Assembly: GCA_003649845.1 (NCBI GenBank)
Contig: QMTB01000018.1
Location: 1 to 14,830 of the forward strand
Direction: 5' to 3'
From: Thermoplasmata archaeon
GTDB taxonomy: Archaea > Thermoplasmatota > E2 > DHVEG-1
DNA: 14,830 nucleotides
Part shown: one piece after another, positions 1 to 7,654 of the stretch
Layout of the letters: every line of letters begins with the position of its first letter
Numbering within the stretch: the first letter of the stretch is position 1
Program-made: the position numbers and the translations under genes
The notes under the pieces: model-generated
Database searches by the model: none
What the model was told of the DNA's origin: nothing
Seen by the model: only the letters and a program-made list of their open reading frames with translations

Positions 1-2
1 AT

Positions 3-10
3 TATATACA
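3..10 (+). promoter_or_regulatory. Possible TATA box for the exporter gene
   Basis: The stretch TATATAC sits about 40 bases before the exporter ATG and would give a leader of roughly 10-15 bases. It lies at the window edge, so the upstream BRE cannot be seen. In AT-rich DNA such matches are common, hence low confidence. Confidence 0.25.
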
Positions 11-45
11 TACATCAGATAGTTTATCCTCGGGGACATAATTAT

Positions 46-3000
46 ATGTTATCTCATCTAGTAAAACTAATCCATAGACATCCATGGGTTATTATACTAA
101 CCATGGTGATTTTCACCATAGGTTTCTCCATCTTCATTCCTAGTATCCAATTTAAAACAGATTTTGAAGACTTCTCACCAGATGACGAACTTGTTAGAGC
201 AGATAAACGCATTGAATCATACTTTGGTGAGGATGAACAGATTGTATTTTTAAGAATCAAAAAATCTAACAGAGGAAATATTTTAGATCCTCAGGTTATA
301 AGGGAAATAAATTCTCTTAAAAAAGAGTTAGATAAACTCTCAAATGTAACAGGAAGTTTCTCTCTTCTAGATTTCCTTGAAATCATATGCTTCATCGAAT
401 TCGGAAAAAATCTAGAGAATTGTTCTGATGAAGAGATATCTACAGCTCTTAATGATCTCCTTCAACCTTCTAATGAAAATAATGTTCAGATTCTACCTTT
501 CTCCGATCCAGATGAACCTATAGATTTTATTCGATTCCCACGTATTTCTAGAGGTATATCTGTTGAAAGTGCAGATATTAAAAACTACTATCTAATGAGA
601 GAAGATGAAAACCTTTCCTTCATTATTAAAGTATATAATCTAGATGATCTTAAAAAAATTCTTAGACCAATATTTCCAAGAGCAAATGTAATGGAATGGT
701 ACATCTCTTTTAAAAACATGGTTTATCCATCTAAGGAGTTAGGTATAGAATATAGAATCGCTGCTCATATGGAACCCAAATATCCACTATGGGAGATAGG
801 TAAAGGATTTCTAAGTAATCTAAGAGATCTACTTAACCATATGAGAAACCATGAATTATTCAATATATATAGAAAAGATGTTTATCTATGGATAAAACTA
901 CCTGATCAAGAATTTTCACTTCCAATACTTATTGAAAAAAGTAATGTAACCTTTGATTCTTCAACTAGTAACATTAAAATTACTGTATCTTTAAAGGAAC
1001 TAGCAAAATATGGTATTGCACCTGAATTTAATGGAATAGCTCTACCAGCTAAACTCTCTATATTCTCAGCGGGTTTCAGATACTATCAAACACCTTGTTT
1101 AAAACTTCCAGGTGGAAGAATAGTTTTCAACACAAGTTTTCTATACACCTATCTATTTAAATTACAATCAAAACCTTTATTAGGTGATATAGCAACTCAT
1201 TTACTACAGAAATATAGTAACTTAACATGGGAGGATATAAACAACTTATATGAGATATTACAACAATCAGATATGTTACCAGATAAAATCTCTCTTCAAT
1301 ATATTGAATCTAGTTGGAAGCAAGGCGATAAAGCACCTGATACCAATCCAGCGAATACAATATTTTTCATTACACCTGACTTCTACGAAGATATACGTGT
1401 TCTTTCTCTCGCTTTTCTATCAAAGGATTATAGTGATATGAATGCGAAATCCACTATCTTCTTCTTAATCCTTCAACCAACTAAAGATTATGATAAAATT
1501 ATAGCTATGAATAAAGAGGTTGTAGAGGCACTTAATGATATCCAGCTATCTAATATCAAAGTGGATGCAACTGGAAATGGCGTAGTATCTATGGAACTTA
1601 ATGATTTAACATCACAAGCCAATAGGATTATCGCTCCTTCTATATTCATTATAATCATGATCGTACTCTTTCTAAATTTCCGTAAGATATCCTATGTAAT
1701 TCTTCCTATGCTTACTCTAGTTGTTTCCACTATCTGGCTCTTTGGATGCATGGCTTTATTTGGTATATCATTTAATGTAATCTTTGTTGCTATAGTACCA
1801 TTGATATTTGGATTAGGAGTAGATTACTCTATACATTTATTTCATAATTATCGTGTTGAATTAGAAAAAGATAAAACCCCTGCAGAAGCCATAGGAAACT
1901 CTGTTAAAGAAATAGGAACCGCCATGTTTCTAGCTATGCTTACAACCGTTATAGCCTTCCTATCTTTTCTAACTGCAACGGTTCCATCTGTAAGGAATCT
2001 AGGTATACTATTAGCTATAGGAGTGTTATTTACTTTTATAACTGCTTTAACACTACTTCCATCTCTTAGATATATACTTGACTATCGAAAAACTATCCAT
2101 ATACAGAGTAAACCTAAGAAGTTAATTGCAAGAAGGTTAATGGGTATTCTCTCTATTAAAATTCTTAGGCATCAAAAGAAGATTATTCTGACTATGATCG
2201 TTATATCAATCATTTTTGCAGTTGGCGCAATAAAAATTAAGACCGGTTTTGATATAAAACAATTTGCCCCTAGTCATTCACATGCCTATGAGGTATTTGA
2301 TGAAATCGCAGCAGAGTTCCCATTTTCAAGTCAAAATCAAGAATACATTCTCATAGAAGGAGATGATGTAGCTACAGTTGCAACATTGAAAGGAGTTGTT
2401 GATACCATTAAAAATATAGAAGATGATCCATTTGTTGCTAGGAATACAGACGGTTCTCTGCAGATAACCAGTGTATATTCTTTTATACAACGAGCTATTG
2501 AAGAGAATGAAACTATAGTTGAGAAATTCCATATAATAAATGGTATACCACAAACAGATGAAGATGTAAAAGCTCTCTATGATTACCTATACAATCAAAA
2601 TAAAACATATGAAAAACCATCATTTCTATCATATTTTACAGATATACAGATTAACTTTACACCTCCATCCAACATTAACTTAGATTCGTTTAAAGGGGAT
2701 ATAAAAAATGTTTTATATAGAGAGAATGGCAAATATAAGGCAACTCTTATAAGGATATACATTAAACCGGGTTTCATTGTTTCTAATGGAAATATATCTA
2801 AACAAAGAGAGATTATTAAAAAAGAGTTAGACGAGGATATATCTGATTATGGTAATGCTAAAGGCATAGCAACAGGTCAAGATATAATATCTTATACTAT
2901 AACTAATTCATTGACAGAAAGTCAGATTACATCAACTATGCTTTCTATTATACTAGCTGCGATTATCCTCATCATAGTATATAGAGATATACTACTTGGT

Positions 3001-3438
3001 TTAATCTCTCTTATACCTGTTAGTATCTCCATAGTATGGGTTCTTGGAACCATGTATTATATTGGCTATACTTTAAATGCATTAACTATAACTGTGACAA
3101 GTATAACCATTGGTATAGGTATAGACTATGCAATCCATGCTGTTGAAAGATTTAGACTTATAGCAGATAGAACAGGAGATATAAGTAGATCTGTACGTGA
3201 AACTATATCTCATACAGGTGGAGCTCTTCTAATAGCAGCTCTTACAACTGTTCTTGGTTTTATAATACTGGTATTAGCTCCTATACCTCCACAGCAACAA
3301 TTTGGTTTTATACTAGCAGTCACTATAACCTATTCCTTCCTAACCTCTATATTTCTTTTACCGTTAGTATTATATAGATGGGCTGAATGGAGGAAGAAAC
3401 ACAAAGGATATATCATCTCTCCATATGATGATAAATAA
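46..3438 (+). CDS. RND/MMPL-superfamily exporter, 12 TM segments
   Basis: This 1130-residue membrane protein belongs to the archaeal 'predicted exporter, RND superfamily' (MMPL/HpnN-like) group. TM1 lies at about residues 14-32. A very large extracytoplasmic loop follows (about 33-527), then TM2-TM6 (about 528-676), TM7 (about 713-731), a second outer loop (about 732-960) and TM8-TM12 (about 961-1108). Each half carries the family's TM4/TM10 proton-relay signature: GLGVDYSIH with D593 and GIGIDYAIH with D1027. Both acids are intact, so it is likely an active proton-driven transporter. Its substrate cannot be read from sequence; relatives move lipids, hopanoids or other hydrophobic compounds. 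All ten N-x-S/T sequons I counted fall in the two predicted outer loops, which supports the topology. The first loop is about twice the second. The ATG at 46 is preceded by a TATA-like stretch at 3-10 and a weak G-rich site at 33-36. Family is certain; substrate unknown. Confidence 0.9.
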   Translation: MLSHLVKLIHRHPWVIILTMVIFTIGFSIFIPSIQFKTDFEDFSPDDELVRADKRIESYFGEDEQIVFLRIKKSNRGNILDPQVIREINSLKKELDKLSNVTGSFSLLDFLEIICFIEFGKNLENCSDEEISTALNDLLQPSNENNVQILPFSDPDEPIDFIRFPRISRGISVESADIKNYYLMREDENLSFIIKVYNLDDLKKILRPIFPRANVMEWYISFKNMVYPSKELGIEYRIAAHMEPKYPLWEIGKGFLSNLRDLLNHMRNHELFNIYRKDVYLWIKLPDQEFSLPILIEKSNVTFDSSTSNIKITVSLKELAKYGIAPEFNGIALPAKLSIFSAGFRYYQTPCLKLPGGRIVFNTSFLYTYLFKLQSKPLLGDIATHLLQKYSNLTWEDINNLYEILQQSDMLPDKISLQYIESSWKQGDKAPDTNPANTIFFITPDFYEDIRVLSLAFLSKDYSDMNAKSTIFFLILQPTKDYDKIIAMNKEVVEALNDIQLSNIKVDATGNGVVSMELNDLTSQANRIIAPSIFIIIMIVLFLNFRKISYVILPMLTLVVSTIWLFGCMALFGISFNVIFVAIVPLIFGLGVDYSIHLFHNYRVELEKDKTPAEAIGNSVKEIGTAMFLAMLTTVIAFLSFLTATVPSVRNLGILLAIGVLFTFITALTLLPSLRYILDYRKTIHIQSKPKKLIARRLMGILSIKILRHQKKIILTMIVISIIFAVGAIKIKTGFDIKQFAPSHSHAYEVFDEIAAEFPFSSQNQEYILIEGDDVATVATLKGVVDTIKNIEDDPFVARNTDGSLQITSVYSFIQRAIEENETIVEKFHIINGIPQTDEDVKALYDYLYNQNKTYEKPSFLSYFTDIQINFTPPSNINLDSFKGDIKNVLYRENGKYKATLIRIYIKPGFIVSNGNISKQREIIKKELDEDISDYGNAKGIATGQDIISYTITNSLTESQITSTMLSIILAAIILIIVYRDILLGLISLIPVSISIVWVLGTMYYIGYTLNALTITVTSITIGIGIDYAIHAVERFRLIADRTGDISRSVRETISHTGGALLIAALTTVLGFIILVLAPIPPQQQFGFILAVTITYSFLTSIFLLPLVLYRWAEWRKKHKGYIISPYDDK

Positions 3439-3581
3439 AATTTTTCCATCTGCAAGTTATTGAATTATTCTATCTATATACATATGCTTTTTCTCTTCAT
3501 GGTTCAACATTGGAGATTCTTATCTAGGAAAGTATGAGTATCTATGATTGGAGTTAAAAATCTATACATAATTTTTCTCCC

Positions 3582-3597
3582 AAATATTTATGTATAC
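3582..3597 (+). promoter_or_regulatory. Candidate archaeal promoter (TATA box) for PFOR
   Basis: The 209-base gap 3439-3647 holds no gene. It contains an A/T block (core ATTTATGTATA at 3586-3596) about 55 bases before the PFOR ATG. Transcription starting some 25 bases further on would give a leader of about 30 bases that includes the strong ribosome-binding site. A second A/T-rich block near 3553-3570 is an alternative. The box is flanked by an inverted repeat (ATTGGAGT at 3547-3554, ACTCCAAT at 3607-3614). Confidence 0.35.
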
Positions 3598-3634
3598 CAC
3601 TGCTATACTCCAATTAATCCCATTCAAATTTATT

Positions 3635-3642
3635 AAGGTGAT
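3635..3642 (+). promoter_or_regulatory. Strong Shine-Dalgarno site of PFOR
   Basis: AAGGTGAT matches the archaeal 16S anti-Shine-Dalgarno (GGAGGTGATC) over GGTGAT and lies 5 bases before the ATG at 3648. It fixes the start of the PFOR gene and serves as the reference for ribosome-site spacing elsewhere in this window. Confidence 0.75.
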
Positions 3643-3647
3643 GGAAT

Positions 3648-6600
3648 ATGAGCGAAGAGAAAAAGATATGGAAATCTATTGATGGAAATACAGCTGCGGC
3701 TCATATAGCTTATGCTTTCAGTGATGTAGCTGCTATCTATCCAATCACACCGTCTTCTCCAATGGGAGAACTTATAGACGCATGGTCTGCAGAAGGTAGA
3801 AAAAATATCTTTGGACAACGTGTCAAAGTCGTTGAAATGCAATCTGAAGGTGGAGCTGCAGGTGCAGTACATGGAGCTTTAAGTGCAGGTGCCTTCTGTT
3901 CAACATTTACTGCATCACAAGGATTGCTATTAATGATACCAAATATGTATAAAATTGCAGGAGAACTTATGCCATCTGTCTTTCATGTAGCAGCTCGAGC
4001 TATATCTGGACAAGCGTTATCTATTTTTGGAGATCATCAAGATGTTATGGCTGCTCGTGCTACAGGTTTTGCCATGATTGCATCAGGTTCTGTTCAAGAA
4101 GTAATGGATTTATCTCTAGTTGCTCATCTAGCTACTCTTAGAGCAAGTGTTCCATTTGTATCATTCTTTGATGGTTTTAGAACATCACATGAGATACAGA
4201 AGATAGAGATGATTAACTATGAAGATATACCGCAATTAGTTGATTGGAATGCAGTTAAAAAACATAGAGAAAGGGCTTTAAACCCAGAGCACCCCCATCT
4301 AAGAGGTAGTGCACAGAATCCCGATATATATTTCCAAATAGTGGAAGCTGCAAATAAATTCTATCAAAAAGTTCCAGAGATTGTAGAAGAAGAAATGAAT
4401 AGAGTGGCTAAGGTAATAGGTAGAAGATACCATCTCTTTGATTATATAGGGGCACCTGACGCAGATAGAGTAATAGTAATGATGGGTTCTGGGGCAGAAA
4501 CAGCAGAAGAAGTTGTTAATCATCTTACAAATAAAGGAGAGAAAGTAGGTCTCATCAAGGTAAGATTATACCGTCCCTTCTCTGCATCTCATTTCTTAAA
4601 AGCTTTGCCAGATACAGTTAAGAAAATAGCTGTATTAGATAGAACAAAGGAACATGGATCATATGGTGAACCACTCTATCTAGATGTATCATCTGTTATA
4701 CAACATTCTGATAGAAAAGATATATTGGTTATAGGAGGTAGATATGGTGTTGGACAGAAAGAATTCAATCCTTCTATGGTTAAAGCAGTTTTTGATAACC
4801 TATCTTTAGATGAACCTAAGAATGGTTTCACTGTTGGTATAGAGGATGATGTGACCTTTACATCTCTACCGATAAAAGAAGACATCGATACGTCTCCAGA
4901 TGGTTTAATTCAATGTAAATTCTGGGGACTCGGTGGAGATGGAACAGTTGGTGCCAATAAAGATGCTATAAAAATCATTGGAGATAACACAGATCTATAT
5001 GTACAAGGATATTTCGCCTATGATTCCAAGAAATCTGGTGGGCTTACAATCTCTCATCTAAGATTCGGTAAGACACCTATAAAATCAACTTATTTTGTAA
5101 ATAAGGCCGACTATATAGCATGTCATAATCCATCCTATGTATACAAATATGATTTATTAGAAGGTATAAAAGAGAATGGCATCTTTGTTTTAAATGCTCC
5201 ATGGAGACCAGAGGAGATGGATAAATACCTACCAAATAGTTTAAAGAAAACAATTGCAGAGAAACATCTGAAATTTTATACGATTGATGCTGTTAAAATC
5301 GCCGAGAGCATTGGCTTAGGTGGTAGAATCAACATGGTTATGCAAACAGTGTTCTTCAAACTGGCCAATGTCATACCTGTTGAAGATGCTATTAGATATT
5401 TGAAAAAAGCTATTGAGAAAACCTATGGTAGGAAGGGTAAAGATGTGGTAGAGAAGAATTGGAAAGCAGTTGATGCAACATTAGAAAATATACAGGAAGT
5501 TAAATATCCTAAATCCTGGGTTGATCTTCAACTGGAGGAGAAAAAGGAATCCAAAGATGAACCAGAATATGTGAGGAAGATTATGCGTCCAATGATGGCT
5601 CAGAAAGGTGATACATTACCTGTCAGTGTTTTCACTCCAGGGGGTATCTTCCCAGTTGGAACTGCAAAATATGAGAAAAGAGGTATAGCTATAAATGTTC
5701 CAGAATGGCAGATGGATAGATGTATACAATGTAACTTTTGTTCTCTTGTATGCCCACATGCAGCTATAAGACCATTCCTTGTTACAAAAGAAGAGATAGA
5801 TAAAGCTCCGGAAGGCTTCACCGCTAAAAAAGCAGTGGGTAAAGGAGCAGAAGGTTTATTCTACCGTATACAAGTTTATCCAGAGGATTGTACTGGTTGT
5901 GGTAACTGTGTAGATGTATGTCCAGCTAAAGAAAAAGCTTTAATTATGAAGCCATTTGCTACACAGTTGAACCAAATACCATTACAGAGATATGTAGAAA
6001 CTCTACCTATACGTGATGGTGGTTTTGATAAATTCACTGTTAAAGGTTCACAATTCCAGCAGCCTTTGCTAGAATTCTCTGGTGCCTGCGCTGGTTGTGG
6101 TGAAACACCTTATCTTAAACTTGCAACACAGTTATTTGGCGATAGAATGATTATTGCTAATGCAACAGGTTGTTCCTCTATATGGGGTGGATCACCACCG
6201 GGTATACCTTTCACTGTAAATAAAAAAGGATATGGACCTGCTTGGGCAAACTCTCTCTTTGAAGACAATGCTGAATATGGATTTGGTATGGTATTAGCTG
6301 TTACACAAAGGAGGAATAAACTTGCAGATCTAGTTAGACAAGCAATTCAAGAAAACAAGGTATCTGGAGAACTAAAAGAAAACTTTGAGAAATGGCTTGC
6401 AGGTAAAGATAATGCAGAGGAATCACAAAAATATGGAGAGAAAATCAAGGAATTACTAAAAGATAATCATGATGACGAACTTTTAAATCAAATCTGGGAA
6501 TCTAGAGATATGTTTACTAAAAAATCTATATGGGCTGTTGGTGGAGATGGATGGGCATATGACATCGGTTACGGCGGACTTGATCATGTAATAGCGATGG

Positions 6601-7172
6601 GTGAAGATATCAATATATTGGTATTTGATACAGAGGTTTATAGTAATACAGGTGGACAATCTTCAAAAGCCACTCCATGTGGTTCGGTTGCAAAATTCGC
6701 TGCTTCTGGTAAGAAAACCAAGAAGAAGGATCTAGGTATGATGGCTATGACCTATGGATATGTATATGTAGCATCTGTTGCAATGGGTGCTGATAAAAAC
6801 CAGTTAATTAAAGCTATGATAGAGGCAGAATCATATCCAGGGCCTTCTCTGATAATTGCCTATGCTCCCTGTATAAACCATGGTATCAAAGCTGGTATGG
6901 AAAAATCACAACAGGAGGAGAAGAAAGCTGTTGCCTCAGGTTATTGGCCACTCTATAGATATGATCCAAGGTTAAAGAAGGAAGGTAAAAATCCATTCCA
7001 GTTGGATTACAAGGGACCAGATGGAAGTTTACATGATTTTATAATGGGTGAAGTTAGATACAACTCTTTAACCTTTACATTCCCAGAGGAGGCAAAACGT
7101 TTACATAAGATGCTAGAAGAGGATGTAATCGAGAGATATCAGAAGTATAAGAAGATGGCTGAGGAACAATAG
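3648..7172 (+). CDS. nifJ: Pyruvate:ferredoxin oxidoreductase, single-chain (NifJ type)
   Basis: Catalyses pyruvate + CoA + oxidised ferredoxin to acetyl-CoA + CO2 + reduced ferredoxin in the cytoplasm. All domains of the bacterial-type homodimeric enzyme are present in one 1174-residue chain. The order is: N-terminal TPP/pyrimidine domain with YPITPSSPMGE (31-41) and Glu67; substrate Arg117 in FHVAARA; transketolase-C-like domain; gamma domain starting near 419 with GLGGDGTVGANK; a ferredoxin domain with two 4Fe-4S motifs (C692, C695, C698, C702 and C748, C751, C754, C758); and the TPP-diphosphate domain with GGDGWAYDIG and YSNTGGQSS. The proximal cluster ligands are C814, C817, C842 and C1075. 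Length matches the Desulfovibrio africanus enzyme closely, and no catalytic residue is missing. Most archaea use a four-subunit enzyme, so this form suggests old transfer from bacteria, but codon use matches the neighbours. It appears to be a single-gene unit with its own ribosome site and a T-rich end. A related 2-oxoacid substrate is possible but less likely. Confidence 0.96.
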   Translation: MSEEKKIWKSIDGNTAAAHIAYAFSDVAAIYPITPSSPMGELIDAWSAEGRKNIFGQRVKVVEMQSEGGAAGAVHGALSAGAFCSTFTASQGLLLMIPNMYKIAGELMPSVFHVAARAISGQALSIFGDHQDVMAARATGFAMIASGSVQEVMDLSLVAHLATLRASVPFVSFFDGFRTSHEIQKIEMINYEDIPQLVDWNAVKKHRERALNPEHPHLRGSAQNPDIYFQIVEAANKFYQKVPEIVEEEMNRVAKVIGRRYHLFDYIGAPDADRVIVMMGSGAETAEEVVNHLTNKGEKVGLIKVRLYRPFSASHFLKALPDTVKKIAVLDRTKEHGSYGEPLYLDVSSVIQHSDRKDILVIGGRYGVGQKEFNPSMVKAVFDNLSLDEPKNGFTVGIEDDVTFTSLPIKEDIDTSPDGLIQCKFWGLGGDGTVGANKDAIKIIGDNTDLYVQGYFAYDSKKSGGLTISHLRFGKTPIKSTYFVNKADYIACHNPSYVYKYDLLEGIKENGIFVLNAPWRPEEMDKYLPNSLKKTIAEKHLKFYTIDAVKIAESIGLGGRINMVMQTVFFKLANVIPVEDAIRYLKKAIEKTYGRKGKDVVEKNWKAVDATLENIQEVKYPKSWVDLQLEEKKESKDEPEYVRKIMRPMMAQKGDTLPVSVFTPGGIFPVGTAKYEKRGIAINVPEWQMDRCIQCNFCSLVCPHAAIRPFLVTKEEIDKAPEGFTAKKAVGKGAEGLFYRIQVYPEDCTGCGNCVDVCPAKEKALIMKPFATQLNQIPLQRYVETLPIRDGGFDKFTVKGSQFQQPLLEFSGACAGCGETPYLKLATQLFGDRMIIANATGCSSIWGGSPPGIPFTVNKKGYGPAWANSLFEDNAEYGFGMVLAVTQRRNKLADLVRQAIQENKVSGELKENFEKWLAGKDNAEESQKYGEKIKELLKDNHDDELLNQIWESRDMFTKKSIWAVGGDGWAYDIGYGGLDHVIAMGEDINILVFDTEVYSNTGGQSSKATPCGSVAKFAASGKKTKKKDLGMMAMTYGYVYVASVAMGADKNQLIKAMIEAESYPGPSLIIAYAPCINHGIKAGMEKSQQEEKKAVASGYWPLYRYDPRLKKEGKNPFQLDYKGPDGSLHDFIMGEVRYNSLTFTFPEEAKRLHKMLEEDVIERYQKYKKMAEEQ

Positions 7173-7203
7173 TTTTTATATTCCCTTTCCTCTTTTTATT
7201 TTC
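7173..7203 (+). terminator. T-rich terminator of PFOR, overlapping the next promoter
   Basis: Directly after the PFOR stop there are only pyrimidine-rich bases with two runs of five T (7173-7177 and 7193-7197), the usual form of an intrinsic archaeal terminator. The first run also contains TTTTATA (7174-7180), centred about 27 bases before the ATG of the 113-residue gene, so the same bases may serve as its TATA box. Confidence 0.5.
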
Positions 7204-7204
7204 C

Positions 7205-7546
7205 ATGGTATTAGATGATAAACTAGGAGAATTAGTGGAATATATTGAGGAGATAGAGAAAAAGAACCCATATGAATTCCTGTTATCTGAAACTAAAAGA
7301 TATCTTAGTCTTGAAAGTTCAGAGATAAACAGAGAATTAGGTGTAAGATTCCATAAAGATATTATATCAACTATTGATAGATATGAAAAAGAAGTAGATC
7401 CAGCTATTATAGTTAAAGTTTTATTCAATGTTTTTCTAGACTTTATCAAACATAAGGCGATTGAATCCAAGGCGTTATCACTTGGAATAGAACCTTCTTT
7501 ATATAAAAAACAAATGGGTTTTCTATTTAAAGGTAAAAAACTTTGA
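7205..7546 (+). CDS. Hypothetical 113-residue helical protein
   Basis: I do not recognise this protein. It is 113 residues, rich in Glu, Lys, Ile and Leu, with no signal peptide, membrane segment, cysteine motif or nucleotide-binding motif. It reads as mostly alpha-helical: an acidic amphipathic N-terminal helix (about 1-30), a charged middle and a hydrophobic helix around IIVKVLFNVFLDFIKH (about 63-78). The tail is basic (FKGKKL). No Shine-Dalgarno precedes the ATG at 7205; the preceding bases are pyrimidines and a TATA-like box lies about 27 bases upstream, which fits a leaderless mRNA. It stands alone between the PFOR and DHH-nuclease genes, with T-rich terminators on both sides, so it is probably its own transcription unit. 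A role in replication or repair with the next gene is possible but unsupported. Coding status is supported by base composition like its neighbours and by the fit between promoter and start. Confidence 0.7.
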   Translation: MVLDDKLGELVEYIEEIEKKNPYEFLLSETKRYLSLESSEINRELGVRFHKDIISTIDRYEKEVDPAIIVKVLFNVFLDFIKHKAIESKALSLGIEPSLYKKQMGFLFKGKKL

Positions 7547-7551
7547 ACTAC

Positions 7552-7566
7552 TATTTTTTTATTTTA
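7552..7566 (+). terminator. T-rich terminator of the 113-residue gene
   Basis: A T-dominated run (seven T at 7554-7560, then ATTTTA) begins a few bases after the stop codon. There is no hairpin, which is normal for archaeal oligo-T termination. Confidence 0.55.
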
Positions 7567-7588
7567 TAGGAAACTTATTATCCATTTT

Positions 7589-7596
7589 CTATATTA
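7589..7596 (+). promoter_or_regulatory. Candidate TATA box for the DHH nuclease gene
   Basis: CTATATTA lies about 60 bases before the preferred GTG start at 7655. Initiation some 25 bases downstream would give a leader of about 35 bases carrying the GGTGGAT ribosome site at 7644-7650. Confidence 0.35.
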
Positions 7597-7643
7597 CAGT
7601 TTTCTAGGAGATGGATGAGGAAGATGATAATTTCCTCTCTTGT

Positions 7644-7650
7644 GGTGGAT
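7644..7650 (+). promoter_or_regulatory. Shine-Dalgarno site that decides the DHH nuclease start
   Basis: GGTGGAT resembles the GGTGAT core used before PFOR. Its GGTG lies 7 bases before GTG at 7655, the same spacing as in the PFOR gene. This favours GTG 7655 over the upstream in-frame TTG at 7640, which has no ribosome site. A TTG at 7658 is a weaker third option. Confidence 0.55.
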
Positions 7651-7654
7651 AGCA

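Noticed and set aside
3425..3431. ATGATGA resembling a C box of an archaeal C/D guide RNA at the end of the exporter gene
   Set aside because: No CTGA D or D' box follows at a suitable distance and the bases are coding.
3439..3647. Possible small gene or RNA in the largest intergenic gap
   Set aside because: No frame of useful length, no compact GC-rich fold and no tRNA-like or riboswitch-like pattern; it reads as promoter and leader.
7075..7470. 131-residue open frame on the minus strand spanning the PFOR end and the 113-residue gene
   Set aside because: It is antisense to two genes, crosses the T-rich terminator/promoter between them, has Ser/Leu-rich shadow composition and no domain.
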